Below are positions 44,061 to 53,140 of a DNA stretch of 64,000 nt, in pieces. A model generated the notes under the pieces. The model ran no database searches. It saw nothing but the letters and a program-made list of their open reading frames with translations, and was not told the DNA's origin. Position 1 is the first letter of the stretch. Every line of letters starts with the position of its first letter. The DNA is from Lachnospiraceae bacterium UBA4260 (GTDB lineage: Bacteria; Bacillota; Clostridia; Lachnospirales; Lachnospiraceae). Location: assembly GCA_002395235.1 (NCBI GenBank), contig DGWK01000030.1, positions 1 to 64,000 of the forward strand, read 5' to 3'. A program made the position numbers and the translations under genes.

Positions 44061-44465
44061 ATGCACATCGTTCATAACAAAGCCCTTGACGAGAAGGCAG
44101 CAGCCCTTGATCAGAAAACCGCTTACAAAAACCACACTCGTCAGGGCAGAAAGGCACACACCTGCTGCTTCTGCAGAAAGAAAGCTGCAGCAGGACACCT
44201 CATTCGCCTCGCCAAGAGAGAAGATTTCTTCAACGACGACGGCGAACTCATCTTCCACTGGGAGGCTCGCGGCAAGATCATCGACGATCGCGATTGCGTT
44301 AGCGACCCTGACTGGTTCGACTTTCGCGCCCGCCGCAGCACCGGCTGGAAGGAGCACAAACACAGACACCAGTGGGAACACGGTGTCTGCGAAAAGGAGA
44401 AGCACAGAAAGAACCGCGCCCGCAAGGCTCTTGACCGCGGCGAGTTCCCCGTGCTCCCGGAATAA
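44061..44465 (+). CDS. Cys/His-rich protein of unknown function
   Basis: A 134-aa very basic protein that I do not recognise. It has a CCFCRKK cluster followed by GHL, and a His-rich segment HKHRHQWEHGVCEKEKH, which together could bind metal. Codon use is like that of its neighbours, and a strong terminator follows. The start is uncertain: the ATG at 44061 is used, but the frame is open to a TTG at 44013 that directly abuts AAAGGAG. Confidence 0.6.
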   Translation: MHIVHNKALDEKAAALDQKTAYKNHTRQGRKAHTCCFCRKKAAAGHLIRLAKREDFFNDDGELIFHWEARGKIIDDRDCVSDPDWFDFRARRSTGWKEHKHRHQWEHGVCEKEKHRKNRARKALDRGEFPVLPE

Positions 44466-44487
44466 CAATCCCCATTAACAAAGACGC

Positions 44488-44515
44488 AAAATCCGGCCGG
44501 TCGGCCGGATTTTTG
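44488..44515 (+). terminator. Terminator after the Cys/His-rich gene
   Basis: AAAATCCGGCCG and CGGCCGGATTTT form a 12-bp stem around GT and run into a TTTTTG tail, 23 bases after the stop codon. Confidence 0.9.
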
Positions 44516-44624
44516 TATTACTTTGCAGTAGATCGATAACTGTCAGATTAATTATACAACAATGCGTGCGCCAATCATGCTATAATTTGCAGGAATACGT
44601 GAAAATTCAGTCGGAGGGATCATT

Positions 44625-45959
44625 ATGAGCAAGCGCATTGTAGTCGCCAAATTCGGGGGAACATCCGTTGCGGACGCCGTCCAGTTTCGCAAGATCAGGG
44701 AAATCGTAGAGTCCAATCCGGAGCGAAGATTCATTGTCGTCTCGGCGCCGGGCAAGCGTTATCCCGACGACATAAAAGTGACCGATCTCCTTCTCACCTG
44801 CTACGAGAAGGCTGCCGCCGGTCAATCTTTTGCCGCGGAATTTGAGCAGATCCGCCAGCGATTTCGCGCGATCATTGACGGCTTGAAGATCGATTTTCCT
44901 CTGGACAGCGAACTCGAGACTCTCAGGAATTCTCTCCTGACAGAGCCCATGAGAGACTACACTGCCAGCAGAGGCGAATATCTCACTGCCAGAATTATGT
45001 CAAAATATCTCAGCTTCACATTCGTCGACCCCGCCTGGTGCGTTTGCTTTGATCAGGACGGACAGCTGAACGCGCCCATGACCTCCCGGACCATGCGCGC
45101 GTCTCTCCTTCCTCTCAACCGCGCCGTCATCGCAGGATTCTACGGCGCCGATATGATCGGTACCATCCGCACCTTCGAGAGAGGCGGCTCCGATATCACC
45201 GGAAGCCTGGCAGCCTGCGCCGTCAGTGCGGATCTCTATGAAAACTGGACGGACGTATCCGGCCTTTACGCGGCAGACCCCAGGATCGTCGAAAATCCGG
45301 AGACTGTCTCCTACATGAGTTACAGAGAGCTTCGCACCCTCTCTTATATGGGAGCTTCCGTTCTCCATTCGGACGCCGTTCTCTCAGCCTCCGAGCTGGA
45401 GATCCCGATCAACATCCGCAATACCAATAAGCCCGAAGATCCGGGCACCATGATCGTTCGCCATCTTCCCAAAGGCGTCACCAAGAATCCCGTGACCGGC
45501 GTTTCCGGCAGAAAAGGAATGTCCCTGATCCAGATTGAAAAAGTCATGGTCAGCGACGGTTCCGGCTTCAGCGCCCTGATGCTCGATATTCTCAAGGAGA
45601 GAGCCCTCCCCTTTGAATACTGCCTGACGGGCATCGATTCCATCACGCTCGTCATCCGCACGGAACTTCTCGCTCCCTGCAAGGAGGACCTATTTGACGA
45701 AATCAGAGAGACCCTGAATCCCGACTTCATCAGCCTGCGGGACAACCTCTCGCTGATCGCCGTGACGGGCGAAAAAGCCACGGAATCCAGCGACGCAAAC
45801 GTGCGGGTCCTCGAAAAACTCACCGAGGAAGGAATCGAGATCAGCACGATCAACCAAGGTGCCGGCAAGCTCAACCTGCTGATCGGCGTCCCCGAAGACC
45901 GCTATGAAGATGCCATCAAGGCCATCTATGCCTTCCGGCAGAGCCACCAGGCGAGCTGA
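44625..45959 (+). CDS. Aspartate kinase
   Basis: Phosphorylates aspartate, the first step to lysine, threonine and methionine. The 444-aa protein opens VVAKFGGTSVAD (ATP-binding), has ERGGSDITGSLAA, and two ACT-like regulatory domains at the C terminus (from IQIEKVMVSDGSGFSALML and LIAVTGEKA), with INQGAGKLNLLIGV. Feedback by an amino acid is therefore likely. The ATG follows GGAGGG. It is monocistronic and ends in a long palindrome. Which of several aspartokinases it represents is not decided. Confidence 0.95.
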   Translation: MSKRIVVAKFGGTSVADAVQFRKIREIVESNPERRFIVVSAPGKRYPDDIKVTDLLLTCYEKAAAGQSFAAEFEQIRQRFRAIIDGLKIDFPLDSELETLRNSLLTEPMRDYTASRGEYLTARIMSKYLSFTFVDPAWCVCFDQDGQLNAPMTSRTMRASLLPLNRAVIAGFYGADMIGTIRTFERGGSDITGSLAACAVSADLYENWTDVSGLYAADPRIVENPETVSYMSYRELRTLSYMGASVLHSDAVLSASELEIPINIRNTNKPEDPGTMIVRHLPKGVTKNPVTGVSGRKGMSLIQIEKVMVSDGSGFSALMLDILKERALPFEYCLTGIDSITLVIRTELLAPCKEDLFDEIRETLNPDFISLRDNLSLIAVTGEKATESSDANVRVLEKLTEEGIEISTINQGAGKLNLLIGVPEDRYEDAIKAIYAFRQSHQAS

Positions 45960-45991
45960 TTCTGATGCTGATTCTGATTTGCCAATACCCT

Positions 45992-46042
45992 TTTTTAAAA
46001 CCCTTCTTCGGTGGATATTCCACTGAAGAAGGGTTTTAAAAA
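45992..46042. terminator. Long palindromic terminator, copy 2 of a repeat
   Basis: A 24-base arm starting TTTTTAAAACCCTTCTTC (45992-46015) pairs with 46019-46042 with one G-T position and a 3-base loop. Its A/T flanks make it a bidirectional terminator after the aspartokinase gene. Its core matches the palindrome at 38579-38611. Confidence 0.8.
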
Positions 46043-46165
46043 GGCATATACACTTTTCAAAAGAGGCGGCCCCTGCAGGGCCCGACCTGGCTTCGCCCAA
46101 ATAATTCACAGGTTCGCCCGATAGGTCAGTTTCCGACAGGTCAGGTGTTCGTCCGATAACCCGTC

Positions 46166-46957
46166 TCATCCTCCCAGCGGAATCTGCCGCCGCACCCTGT
46201 CCACCCTCTCCGGATCGATCTGCGCGAACAACATTCCCTCTTCCGCCCCCAGTTCGCACACAACGCTCCCCCAGGGATCGGTCAAAATACTGTGCCCATA
46301 AGCTACATAAGAAGCCTTCTCATCTCTGGCCGGCGAACAGCCGAGGACATAGATCTGCTGGTCCAGCGCCCGGCTTCGGAACAGCGTCTCCCAGTGAGCG
46401 GGGCCGGTTGTCATGTTGAAAGCCGCCGGTATGAAGACCATTCTGGCTCCTGCCTTTCGCATCTCAATGAACAGGTCCGGAAACCGGATGTCAAAACAGA
46501 TGCAGACCCCCATCTTTCCGAACTCCGTATCAAACACCGTGATCTGTGTGCCGGGAGACAGAACGTCAGACTCTTTGAAATACTGGCCGCCCTGCACATC
46601 GATATCAAACAGATGGATCTTCCGATGTTTGCCGATCAGCTTTCCGCCCCGGTCGAAAATATAGGAAGTATTGTAAATCTTTCCTTCCTCAAGCTCGGGG
46701 ATCGATCCGCCGATCACATAAGCCTTTCTTTCCCGCGCCAGATTCGCCAGAAACCGGTATGTCTCACCCTCTCCGCTCTCAGCAAACTGAGGAAAACACT
46801 TGTTGTCATAAGGACAAGTAAAGATCTCCGGAAGCACAACAAAGTCCGGATCGGGTCCGCTGTATGAGTCCAGCATTGCCTTTACGGCGTCTCTGTTTTG
46901 GCCGGGGTCAGAATAAGTCTTTTTCTGCAGAGCAATGACTTCAAAAATCTTACCCAT
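46166..46957 (-). CDS. Nitrilase-superfamily amidohydrolase
   Basis: A 263-aa carbon-nitrogen hydrolase with the triad Glu in VLPEIF, Lys in KHRKIHLFD and Cys in VCICFDIRFP. The remaining sequence (GGSIPE, AAFNMTTGPAHWETL) is closest to omega-amidase/Nit2-type enzymes, which hydrolyse alpha-keto acid amides. Substrate not certain. The start MGKIFEV follows AGGGAGA; the frame extended to 47098 has no site. Confidence 0.9.
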   Translation of the reverse strand: MGKIFEVIALQKKTYSDPGQNRDAVKAMLDSYSGPDPDFVVLPEIFTCPYDNKCFPQFAESGEGETYRFLANLARERKAYVIGGSIPELEEGKIYNTSYIFDRGGKLIGKHRKIHLFDIDVQGGQYFKESDVLSPGTQITVFDTEFGKMGVCICFDIRFPDLFIEMRKAGARMVFIPAAFNMTTGPAHWETLFRSRALDQQIYVLGCSPARDEKASYVAYGHSILTDPWGSVVCELGAEEGMLFAQIDPERVDRVRRQIPLGG

Positions 46958-47115
46958 TGGTCTCTCCCTTCGCGCGGTATCTGTCCATGAAGATTGACTT
47001 CGCGAGCTTCTCACACCCTGCCTGCGGCCGCGGATGCGATGCTCGTCAATCATTAGTATACCACATGATCGGAGCTGCAGGAACTCCGTCCCCGGCACAG
47101 GACAGATTAAAAGTC

Positions 47116-48612
47116 TCAGAAGGGATTGTCATCTATGCCAAACGGATCCGGATTCGCTCGTATCTCTTCCAAGGCTTTCTTCCTCTTGAGCCCCTTGACG
47201 TACTCCTCAAAGTTGAAAGAACTGAGCTCCCTGCTCCTGCGCGCGGGTCTGCTCACAGGCGGTCTCCAGTCGGAGTTGTCATACATCTCATCGTAGAACG
47301 GCAGATGCGCGATAAACTTGTACTGGTTATCTGCCATGATCAGGGCTGTTCCCGTCGGCATAGCCGCGAGCTGCGTCGCCGTGATCAGCTGTTCCTTGAT
47401 GATCTGGCTGCCCGTGTCGATCTGCTTCTCACCGCAGCGCTGTGCCCATTCTCCGAGAGTTTCCCAGCTGTTCGTGGAAAATCCGATCGTAATTCCGATA
47501 CAGGAATTGATGACTTCCGCTTTGCTCTTGCCGTAAATATCGATCAGCTGCGCGCTGCCGCTCTGAAGTACCAGCATCAGGCGGATGTTACGACTTCTTG
47601 AGGCGACCATCATATTGGGGAGCTGTGTGATCGCGCGGCCGACCGATCCCATTTCCTCGAGAATGACATTGACCCTGATGGGAAGCCTGCCTCCCAGATC
47701 CTGTGCGACGCGGATCAGGTGCTGTGTGAACTGAGAGATCAGAAGCCCGGAAAGGGCGTCGTATACGTCCGTCTCGTCCGGCGTGATGATCGTGAGAATA
47801 AAAGGCCGGCTCACATCGATATCCATGATCCTCAGCGTATCCTCACTGAGCATTTCCATAAGTCCCCTGCTCCGGCTGAACACTTCCAGCCCCGATGCAG
47901 CCACACTGTGGATCGACAGTCTTGTGTCGTTGGGACCCGTGGCATAAGCCGCCAGATTTCTTCTTGCGAGAGAATCTACAGGGAGCATCTCATAAAAGTG
48001 TTTCAAAATATTGCTGCCTGCGAGTCTGATCTCGGACTGCTCCATCATCACCGCTACACTGTTAAGATTTACATATTCTTCCGGCTGCGTTTCAAACAGA
48101 GCGTATGTCAGGCCCTTTGCGTAATTGGCGGCTGACTCGGGCCAGAATTTGTCCGAATGGGAATCGCTGGTATACACGCCGTTCCACAGCTCACTGATCA
48201 TGGAGCTTGCCACATCGTGATCGTCAGGATTGTCAGACTTGAACAACCTGTAGGGCATGGCGAGGGGATTCCACTTGGTCCGGCTCTGCCTGGGATTTCT
48301 CAGGTCTACGCAGAAATTCTGGTAGTCCTTCGGAATATAGCAGGCGTTTTTTCTGTACCCTTCTCCTTTGGGGTCCAGCACGATCAGGCTCTCCCCCTTG
48401 CTCAGGCACTCCCTCTCAAAGGGAAGGCTGCAGCACTGGCTCTTGCCTTTCCCGGTTCTTCCGATCACGGCGATGTGGGATTCCCCGTCATCGGAGTATT
48501 TTTTGCCGTTTTCATAGAATAAGACGGGTCCTGCCCCCTGAACCGGATCTGTCGTTTCATGAAACCTGCGCCTGATCTCACTCTTGGTGTTCCAGCGTTC
48601 ACTTCTGCTCAT
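47116..48612 (-). CDS. Soluble VirD4/TraG-like ATPase
   Basis: A 498-aa P-loop ATPase of the type IV coupling-protein family. Walker A is GRTGKGKS (51-58), followed by LIVLDPKGEGYRKN, and a Walker B-like VILEEMGSVG; the TraG-type QSGSAQLIDIYG and GITIGFSTNS also occur. The N-terminal membrane helices of conjugation proteins are missing, so it should be cytoplasmic. It overlaps the upstream P-loop gene by 4 bases (ATGA) and is last in a clpP-led operon. No relaxase or other conjugation gene is near. It may be a motor for something other than DNA transfer. Confidence 0.85.
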   Translation of the reverse strand: MSRSERWNTKSEIRRRFHETTDPVQGAGPVLFYENGKKYSDDGESHIAVIGRTGKGKSQCCSLPFERECLSKGESLIVLDPKGEGYRKNACYIPKDYQNFCVDLRNPRQSRTKWNPLAMPYRLFKSDNPDDHDVASSMISELWNGVYTSDSHSDKFWPESAANYAKGLTYALFETQPEEYVNLNSVAVMMEQSEIRLAGSNILKHFYEMLPVDSLARRNLAAYATGPNDTRLSIHSVAASGLEVFSRSRGLMEMLSEDTLRIMDIDVSRPFILTIITPDETDVYDALSGLLISQFTQHLIRVAQDLGGRLPIRVNVILEEMGSVGRAITQLPNMMVASRSRNIRLMLVLQSGSAQLIDIYGKSKAEVINSCIGITIGFSTNSWETLGEWAQRCGEKQIDTGSQIIKEQLITATQLAAMPTGTALIMADNQYKFIAHLPFYDEMYDNSDWRPPVSRPARRSRELSSFNFEEYVKGLKRKKALEEIRANPDPFGIDDNPF

Positions 48613-49394
48613 ACTGCCTCCCTCCTCGCTTTTTCCTCCTTGCGGCTTTCCATCAGAGACATAAGACAGCTGACGTCGACCGCCGGCTTAAATCCGGAGA
48701 AATCAGCGCTGAAGATCATCTCTTCCACGGCAGCAGCTGTCTCCTTGACATCGGAGAGCTCGAGCGAAGCGACTACTGCCGGGAGCATGGAACGAAAACG
48801 CGCTTCATCCCGAATCTCGATCCCGTGATCCTCAAGGAACTTGAGAATAAGGCTGCAGATTTCTTCCTGCGTGTAGGGGTTTGCGTCGAGGCGCTTGATA
48901 TTTTCTACAGTCTCGCACAGCTTCTCCAGCATCCTCTCCTCGTTTCTTGTCGGAACGGAACCCACATAGAAGACGACGCAGGCATGCTCGCAGGTTCTCC
49001 TGGCATATCTGAGGAACTCCGCAAACTGCGTCTCTCCCGCGTGACCTGCCATCCCGCTGATATCCATACCGATAATATTACAGTATTCATTTGTATAGAC
49101 AGCTGCCGCGTCAATTTCGACAAAAGCCTGCCTGAGCTGCTGCCTGGAACCGTCCAGTGTGATCTCAATATAATCGTCCGGACCGCTGATAAAGTCCAGA
49201 ACCCCCGCTTCCTTGTACATATCGGCCATGTACTCGAGAAGTGTCGTTCTCCCGTTTCCGGCGTCCAGCGGTACGACAAAATGTCCGGGCCGCAGCCCGC
49301 ATTTCCTGTACACATGCGCGGCCTTGCAGACTCTCTCGATCTCCGCACATGGCGTCTTCAGGCCGATTGGCCTGGTAATTTCATAATGTTTCAA
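48609..49394 (-). CDS. Degenerate P-loop AAA-like protein between clpP and virD4-like genes
   Basis: A 261-aa protein I cannot place in a named family. It has a Walker A-like LDAGNGRTT (43-51) with Arg where Lys is expected, a Walker B-like NIIGMDIS with Asp111, a possible sensor strand VVFYVGSVPTR, and a small helical domain after it. The layout resembles an AAA-type ATPase of the CbbX kind. The TTG at 49394 is 8 bases after AAGGAGG; an ATG at 49415 inside the clpP end is the alternative. Whether it hydrolyses ATP is doubtful. Confidence 0.7.
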   Translation of the reverse strand: MKHYEITRPIGLKTPCAEIERVCKAAHVYRKCGLRPGHFVVPLDAGNGRTTLLEYMADMYKEAGVLDFISGPDDYIEITLDGSRQQLRQAFVEIDAAAVYTNEYCNIIGMDISGMAGHAGETQFAEFLRYARRTCEHACVVFYVGSVPTRNEERMLEKLCETVENIKRLDANPYTQEEICSLILKFLEDHGIEIRDEARFRSMLPAVVASLELSDVKETAAAVEEMIFSADFSGFKPAVDVSCLMSLMESRKEEKARREAV

Positions 49395-49408
49395 ATCGCA
49401 TCCCTCCT

Positions 49409-49999
49409 TCACCATTCGGAGATCGGGTCTCCGATCTTGTCGACCAGTCCGTACTGCAGCGCTTCCTGTGCGCTCATAATGTTATCCCGCTCAGTATCCC
49501 TCTCGATCTTCTCCTTGGGCTGTCCGGTAGAATCCGCCAAAATATCGTTCAGCCTGTCCCGCACCTTGAGAATGTGCTCCGCGTGGATCCTGATGTCGGT
49601 CGCCTGTCCGCTGGTCCCTCCCAGCGGCTGATGAATGAGCACTTCCGCACTGGGCTGGCACCAGCGCTTCCCCTTGGTTCCTGCCGCAGCCAGAAGAAAT
49701 GCGGCCATGCTGGCCGCCATTCCGCTTGCGACAGTGACGATGTCACATTTGATGGCTTTGGCCGTATCATAGATGCTCATGCCCGCAGATACGGATCCTC
49801 CCGGACTCTGGATATAGATCGTGATGTCGTCTTCTGAAGACCTCGCGAGATCCCTCAGACAGGAATTGACACAGCATGCTGTATCCTCATCGACCACGCC
49901 GGTGATGGAAATGACACGATGCGCGTAGTCAATATCAAGAGGTGACAGCAGCATATCCTGTCCGCTCAGATTAATCGCTTTCTTTACAATGTAGTTCAT
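49409..49999 (-). CDS. clpP: ClpP-type serine peptidase
   Basis: A 196-aa peptidase of the tetradecameric ClpP family. The catalytic triad is intact: Ser97 in GMAASMAA, His123 in LIHQPLGG and Asp172 in RDN, the same positions as in ordinary ClpP. IQSPGGSVSAG is the oxyanion region. It heads an operon with a degenerate P-loop protein and a VirD4-like ATPase instead of clpX. The ATG follows a perfect AAGGAGG. It may be a second, specialised ClpP; whether another exists elsewhere cannot be seen here. Confidence 0.93.
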   Translation of the reverse strand: MNYIVKKAINLSGQDMLLSPLDIDYAHRVISITGVVDEDTACCVNSCLRDLARSSEDDITIYIQSPGGSVSAGMSIYDTAKAIKCDIVTVASGMAASMAAFLLAAAGTKGKRWCQPSAEVLIHQPLGGTSGQATDIRIHAEHILKVRDRLNDILADSTGQPKEKIERDTERDNIMSAQEALQYGLVDKIGDPISEW

Positions 50000-50129
50000 C
50001 TGAATACCTCCTTACCTTTAACTACACAAGTTTGTTGTAATTTCAATTTCAATCTTAGCTCGTATCTAAAATATATTTGTTTTTTTTCCTTTTTTAAATT
50101 AACCTGCAGTATAAAATCTCTGAGACAAA

Positions 50130-50164
50130 AAAAACGGCCGCTGTGTGATCACAGCGGCCGCGGC
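50130..50164 (-). terminator. Terminator of the 335-aa lipoprotein gene
   Basis: CGGCCGCTGTG (50135-50145) and CACAGCGGCCG (50150-50160) form a perfect 11-bp stem, followed on the minus strand by eight T. Confidence 0.93.
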
Positions 50165-50193
50165 CTTACGTTATTCTTAAATCAGTTGCTTTA

Positions 50194-51201
50194 TTACTTT
50201 CCTGCAAGAGCGTGATACCACTCGTTCATGATCGCGCTCGCCTTGGAGGTTCCGTCCTCAAATGTCACCTTGTAGAAATACTCCTGCTGCTCGCTTCCTT
50301 CTGCGCCGATGACCTGACGAATGATATTCTCACTTCCCTCGGCCAGGAAGAAATCATAGCGGACATTGTCCTCAGGGAAATTCAGAACGACATACTCGCC
50401 GTCGGGAACTTCATTTTCAGCCAGATTAATGGACTCGTATGTGGCGCCGTTCGTCATCTTCTCATAGAAAGCGATGGGATCGACATCCTTGGGTTCCATC
50501 GGTCCGAACTCAGTTGTGCTGATCGTATACTTGGCAGTCTCATCAAATGCCGCTTTTCCCAGAGCCGCTTCAACGGAAGTTCCGTTGTAATATACCTTTG
50601 TGAGCCCGTTGTCTGCCGCGAAAGATTCGCGGACATCATTTGCCCATGCGCAGGCCGCTTCCCATTCTGCCTGGTCCTTCTGCATCTCCTCGGGCGTAGC
50701 GCGCTCATAGCGGACGTCTGTGGGATGATGGTAGATCAGGTAGGTTCCGTCTTCCGCTTTCGCAATAGGATCCTCGCCGGGATAATCACTCGCCAGCATC
50801 TTCCGTGTGCTCTCTACGTCTCTCTCCGTGATCGCGAAGAGCCAGCCTGCACTCATATTCTCATTGCCAGTTCCCTTGGCCGCCTCAACGGACTTGGTCT
50901 CGTAGCAGTCGAAAATGACGCCGTCCTCGCTCACTTCGGGCGTTTCCACCGTGATCTTGTCTGCCAGCTCCGCGGGAACTGTGATCTTATAGCCCTTGTT
51001 CTCATAGACCTTGGCTTCCGCCGGCTGTGTCGCCGTCTCCTCTTTCTTCTCTTCGACAGCCTCACCCTGTGCGGTCTGCGCGGCACCTGCCGCTTCGTCG
51101 CCTTTATTCTGAGCACTTGCGGCGCCGCAAGCCGCCATAGAGACGATCAAAACCGGTACAAGCACGCTCATTTTAACTAAATCTGCTATTCTTCTTTTCA
51201 C
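50194..51201 (-). CDS. Lipoprotein of unknown function
   Basis: A 335-aa exported protein with lipobox SMAAC, a Glu/Ala/Gln-rich spacer (about residues 30-65), and a mature domain starting YENKGYKITVPAELADK. The latter pattern, a beta-strand beginning followed by a description of a measured curve, recalls many surface lipoproteins without a firm family. The start is GTG after GGAGG. It stands alone between a terminator and a promoter-like region. Function not inferable. Confidence 0.75.
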   Translation of the reverse strand: MKRRIADLVKMSVLVPVLIVSMAACGAASAQNKGDEAAGAAQTAQGEAVEEKKEETATQPAEAKVYENKGYKITVPAELADKITVETPEVSEDGVIFDCYETKSVEAAKGTGNENMSAGWLFAITERDVESTRKMLASDYPGEDPIAKAEDGTYLIYHHPTDVRYERATPEEMQKDQAEWEAACAWANDVRESFAADNGLTKVYYNGTSVEAALGKAAFDETAKYTISTTEFGPMEPKDVDPIAFYEKMTNGATYESINLAENEVPDGEYVVLNFPEDNVRYDFFLAEGSENIIRQVIGAEGSEQQEYFYKVTFEDGTSKASAIMNEWYHALAGK

Positions 51202-51339
51202 TTTTCAATCCTCCTGATTGTATGAACTCGATACGTTCGGTCATGTGAGAGTCCTCACAGCGCCTGTCTGATGGACTCATATATTAATATACGATAACTG
51301 ACTTACAATCCACGAAATATTTTTCGCGGCTGCTCCACC

Positions 51340-51394
51340 GGGTATTCCGAGTATTCCGGGTATTCCGGGTATTCCGGCTTATTCCGCTTATTCC
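51340..51394. repeat. 9-bp tandem repeats at a gene end
   Basis: Four copies of a GGGTATTCC-type unit followed by two TTATTCC variants, running from the intergenic space across the stop codon of the 580-aa gene. Likely slippage-generated. Confidence 0.8.
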
Positions 51395-53130
51395 AATGTC
51401 AAAACATAGTTGCTGCTTCCTTCCGCCGCTTCAATGCAGATCGTCGCATGGGAACCGGGTTTCGTGTCATGGATCGTAAGGCTGTCGCCATTTACAAAAT
51501 AAGAATCCGTATACAGGTTTTCCCCAAGGTCATTATATACCTTCAGCGCCACGGCACTGTCTCCGGTCAATCCGGAAATCGTCAGCGTCACGTCTCCTGT
51601 CCTCGATGATGTAAAGGAATAAGTATTTATCTGTTCCTCGACCTCAATGCTGTCCCTGATCGTGTCCCCTTCTGTGATCTCCACGATGTCCTTGGGCTGG
51701 TATACGGAGAGTATGTAGGTTCCCAGCCCTTCCGACTGCTCTACATAGATTCTGTAGGTCTCGCCGGCCGTAAGACCCGTGAATGTCCTGCCTGTATTTG
51801 ATCTGTTGTACGTGCCGAAGGTTCCGATATTTTGGCCGAGTCTGTCATACATACTGATCTCAAAGCTGTCTTCGGTGTTGACCTCCGTCATCTCGATCCT
51901 GCAGTTTCCGTCTGCCCGCGCGGTAAAGGTATAGCAGTTGCGCTGATATGCAAATTCGCTGCTGTCCTTTACGTGCACGTGCTCTTCCATATCAACTGCC
52001 GTTTTCTGCCTGCCGACCAGCAGGTCGTAAGAACCGATCTCTTCGCTCTGGCTCACCGCAAGAGTGTATGTCTCCCCCGCTGTCAGTTCGGCCCAGACGC
52101 CTCTGCCGGTGTACGCGTACGAATTGGAAGTGACCGTAGCTCCGAGCCTGTCATACAGCACCATGCCGATCCGCATGTCCGCCATCATTTCGCTGGGGAA
52201 GAAAGAGTACATACCTGTTTCTCCGGCAGTGATCGTATAGACATTCTCCTGGTTCTTGTAATCCATTCTGTCTGACAGTACTGTGAGGTCCGACAGATCC
52301 ACGACAGGTTTAGGCATACCGACGCGGACCACAAATTCGCTCAGGCCTTCCGACTGGATCACGTGGATCGAATATTTCTCACCCGATCCGGCTGTTTTAA
52401 AAACAACGCCGCTGCCGTTTCTGCCCCAGTTTAAGCCGCCGGTCCGCTCTCCCTTCTCATCGTAGATCTGTATTTCGGCGCCTTCATCGCTCCGCATCTC
52501 CGCTATATATACATATACACTTCCCGGGTTGGGAACGGTCACGTCAAAGGTGACTTCCTGTCCTCTCTCGGTAAAACGCACAGGAAACTCCTTGATCTCA
52601 GCGGCCGCTATGCTCTCTGTTTTCTGCGGAATCGGATCGATCTCCGGGACTTCCGTGTCATAAGGCGGGACTTCGATCACTCTGCCTTCTGATGCGGCAT
52701 CCTGCGGGTCCTGACCATTCTCTGTCCCTGTCTCCGAATCCGTATCCTGCACAACCTCCTCGCCGCTTTCGTTCCCGCTGCCGACTCCCTTAAAGGCGTC
52801 AAGCACCGTCCCGCAGGCTTTAAGGATCAGGCCCAGCACGACAATGGCGGCGGCGACGGCAGCCGACCGGATCAGCAGCTGCATGATCCTGATCCTGCGC
52901 TGCTCCTCAGGATCTTCCTCCGGAAACGGATCCTGCTCCGTCTTCCCCGAGTTATCGATTCGGATATTGTAATTGATCACATTGTTCTGCTCGATGGACC
53001 GCACGATCAGGAGCTTGGTTTTACAAAAAGGGCATGTCGCGACCTCCTTGTCCGGATCAAGGTCCAGCTGTCCGCCGCACTGCGGGCACTTCAGAATAAT
53101 CATTTTGGAGCTGTCTGATTTTTCCGCCAT
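51388..53130 (-). CDS. Zinc-ribbon membrane protein with repeated extracellular domains
   Basis: A 580-aa protein. It begins with a zinc ribbon (CPQCGG ... CPFCKTK, residues about 15-36), then a charged stretch, one membrane helix (LLIRSAAVAAAIVVLGLIL) and an exported part. The exported part holds four to five similar units of about 85-95 residues, recognisable by YTF or YSF starts, GLTAGETYRIYVEQSE and DRLG. They resemble pre-peptidase C-terminal (PPC-like) beta-sandwiches. It lies 10 bases downstream of the giant clostripain/LRR gene. The start follows GGAGGT. Confidence 0.8.
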   Translation of the reverse strand: MAEKSDSSKMIILKCPQCGGQLDLDPDKEVATCPFCKTKLLIVRSIEQNNVINYNIRIDNSGKTEQDPFPEEDPEEQRRIRIMQLLIRSAAVAAAIVVLGLILKACGTVLDAFKGVGSGNESGEEVVQDTDSETGTENGQDPQDAASEGRVIEVPPYDTEVPEIDPIPQKTESIAAAEIKEFPVRFTERGQEVTFDVTVPNPGSVYVYIAEMRSDEGAEIQIYDEKGERTGGLNWGRNGSGVVFKTAGSGEKYSIHVIQSEGLSEFVVRVGMPKPVVDLSDLTVLSDRMDYKNQENVYTITAGETGMYSFFPSEMMADMRIGMVLYDRLGATVTSNSYAYTGRGVWAELTAGETYTLAVSQSEEIGSYDLLVGRQKTAVDMEEHVHVKDSSEFAYQRNCYTFTARADGNCRIEMTEVNTEDSFEISMYDRLGQNIGTFGTYNRSNTGRTFTGLTAGETYRIYVEQSEGLGTYILSVYQPKDIVEITEGDTIRDSIEVEEQINTYSFTSSRTGDVTLTISGLTGDSAVALKVYNDLGENLYTDSYFVNGDSLTIHDTKPGSHATICIEAAEGSSNYVLTLE

Positions 53131-53140
53131 TAGATACCTC

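Noticed and set aside
47116..48612. Integrated conjugative element suggested by the VirD4-like gene
   Set aside because: No relaxase, VirB4, integrase or attachment site is visible; codon use matches the neighbours.
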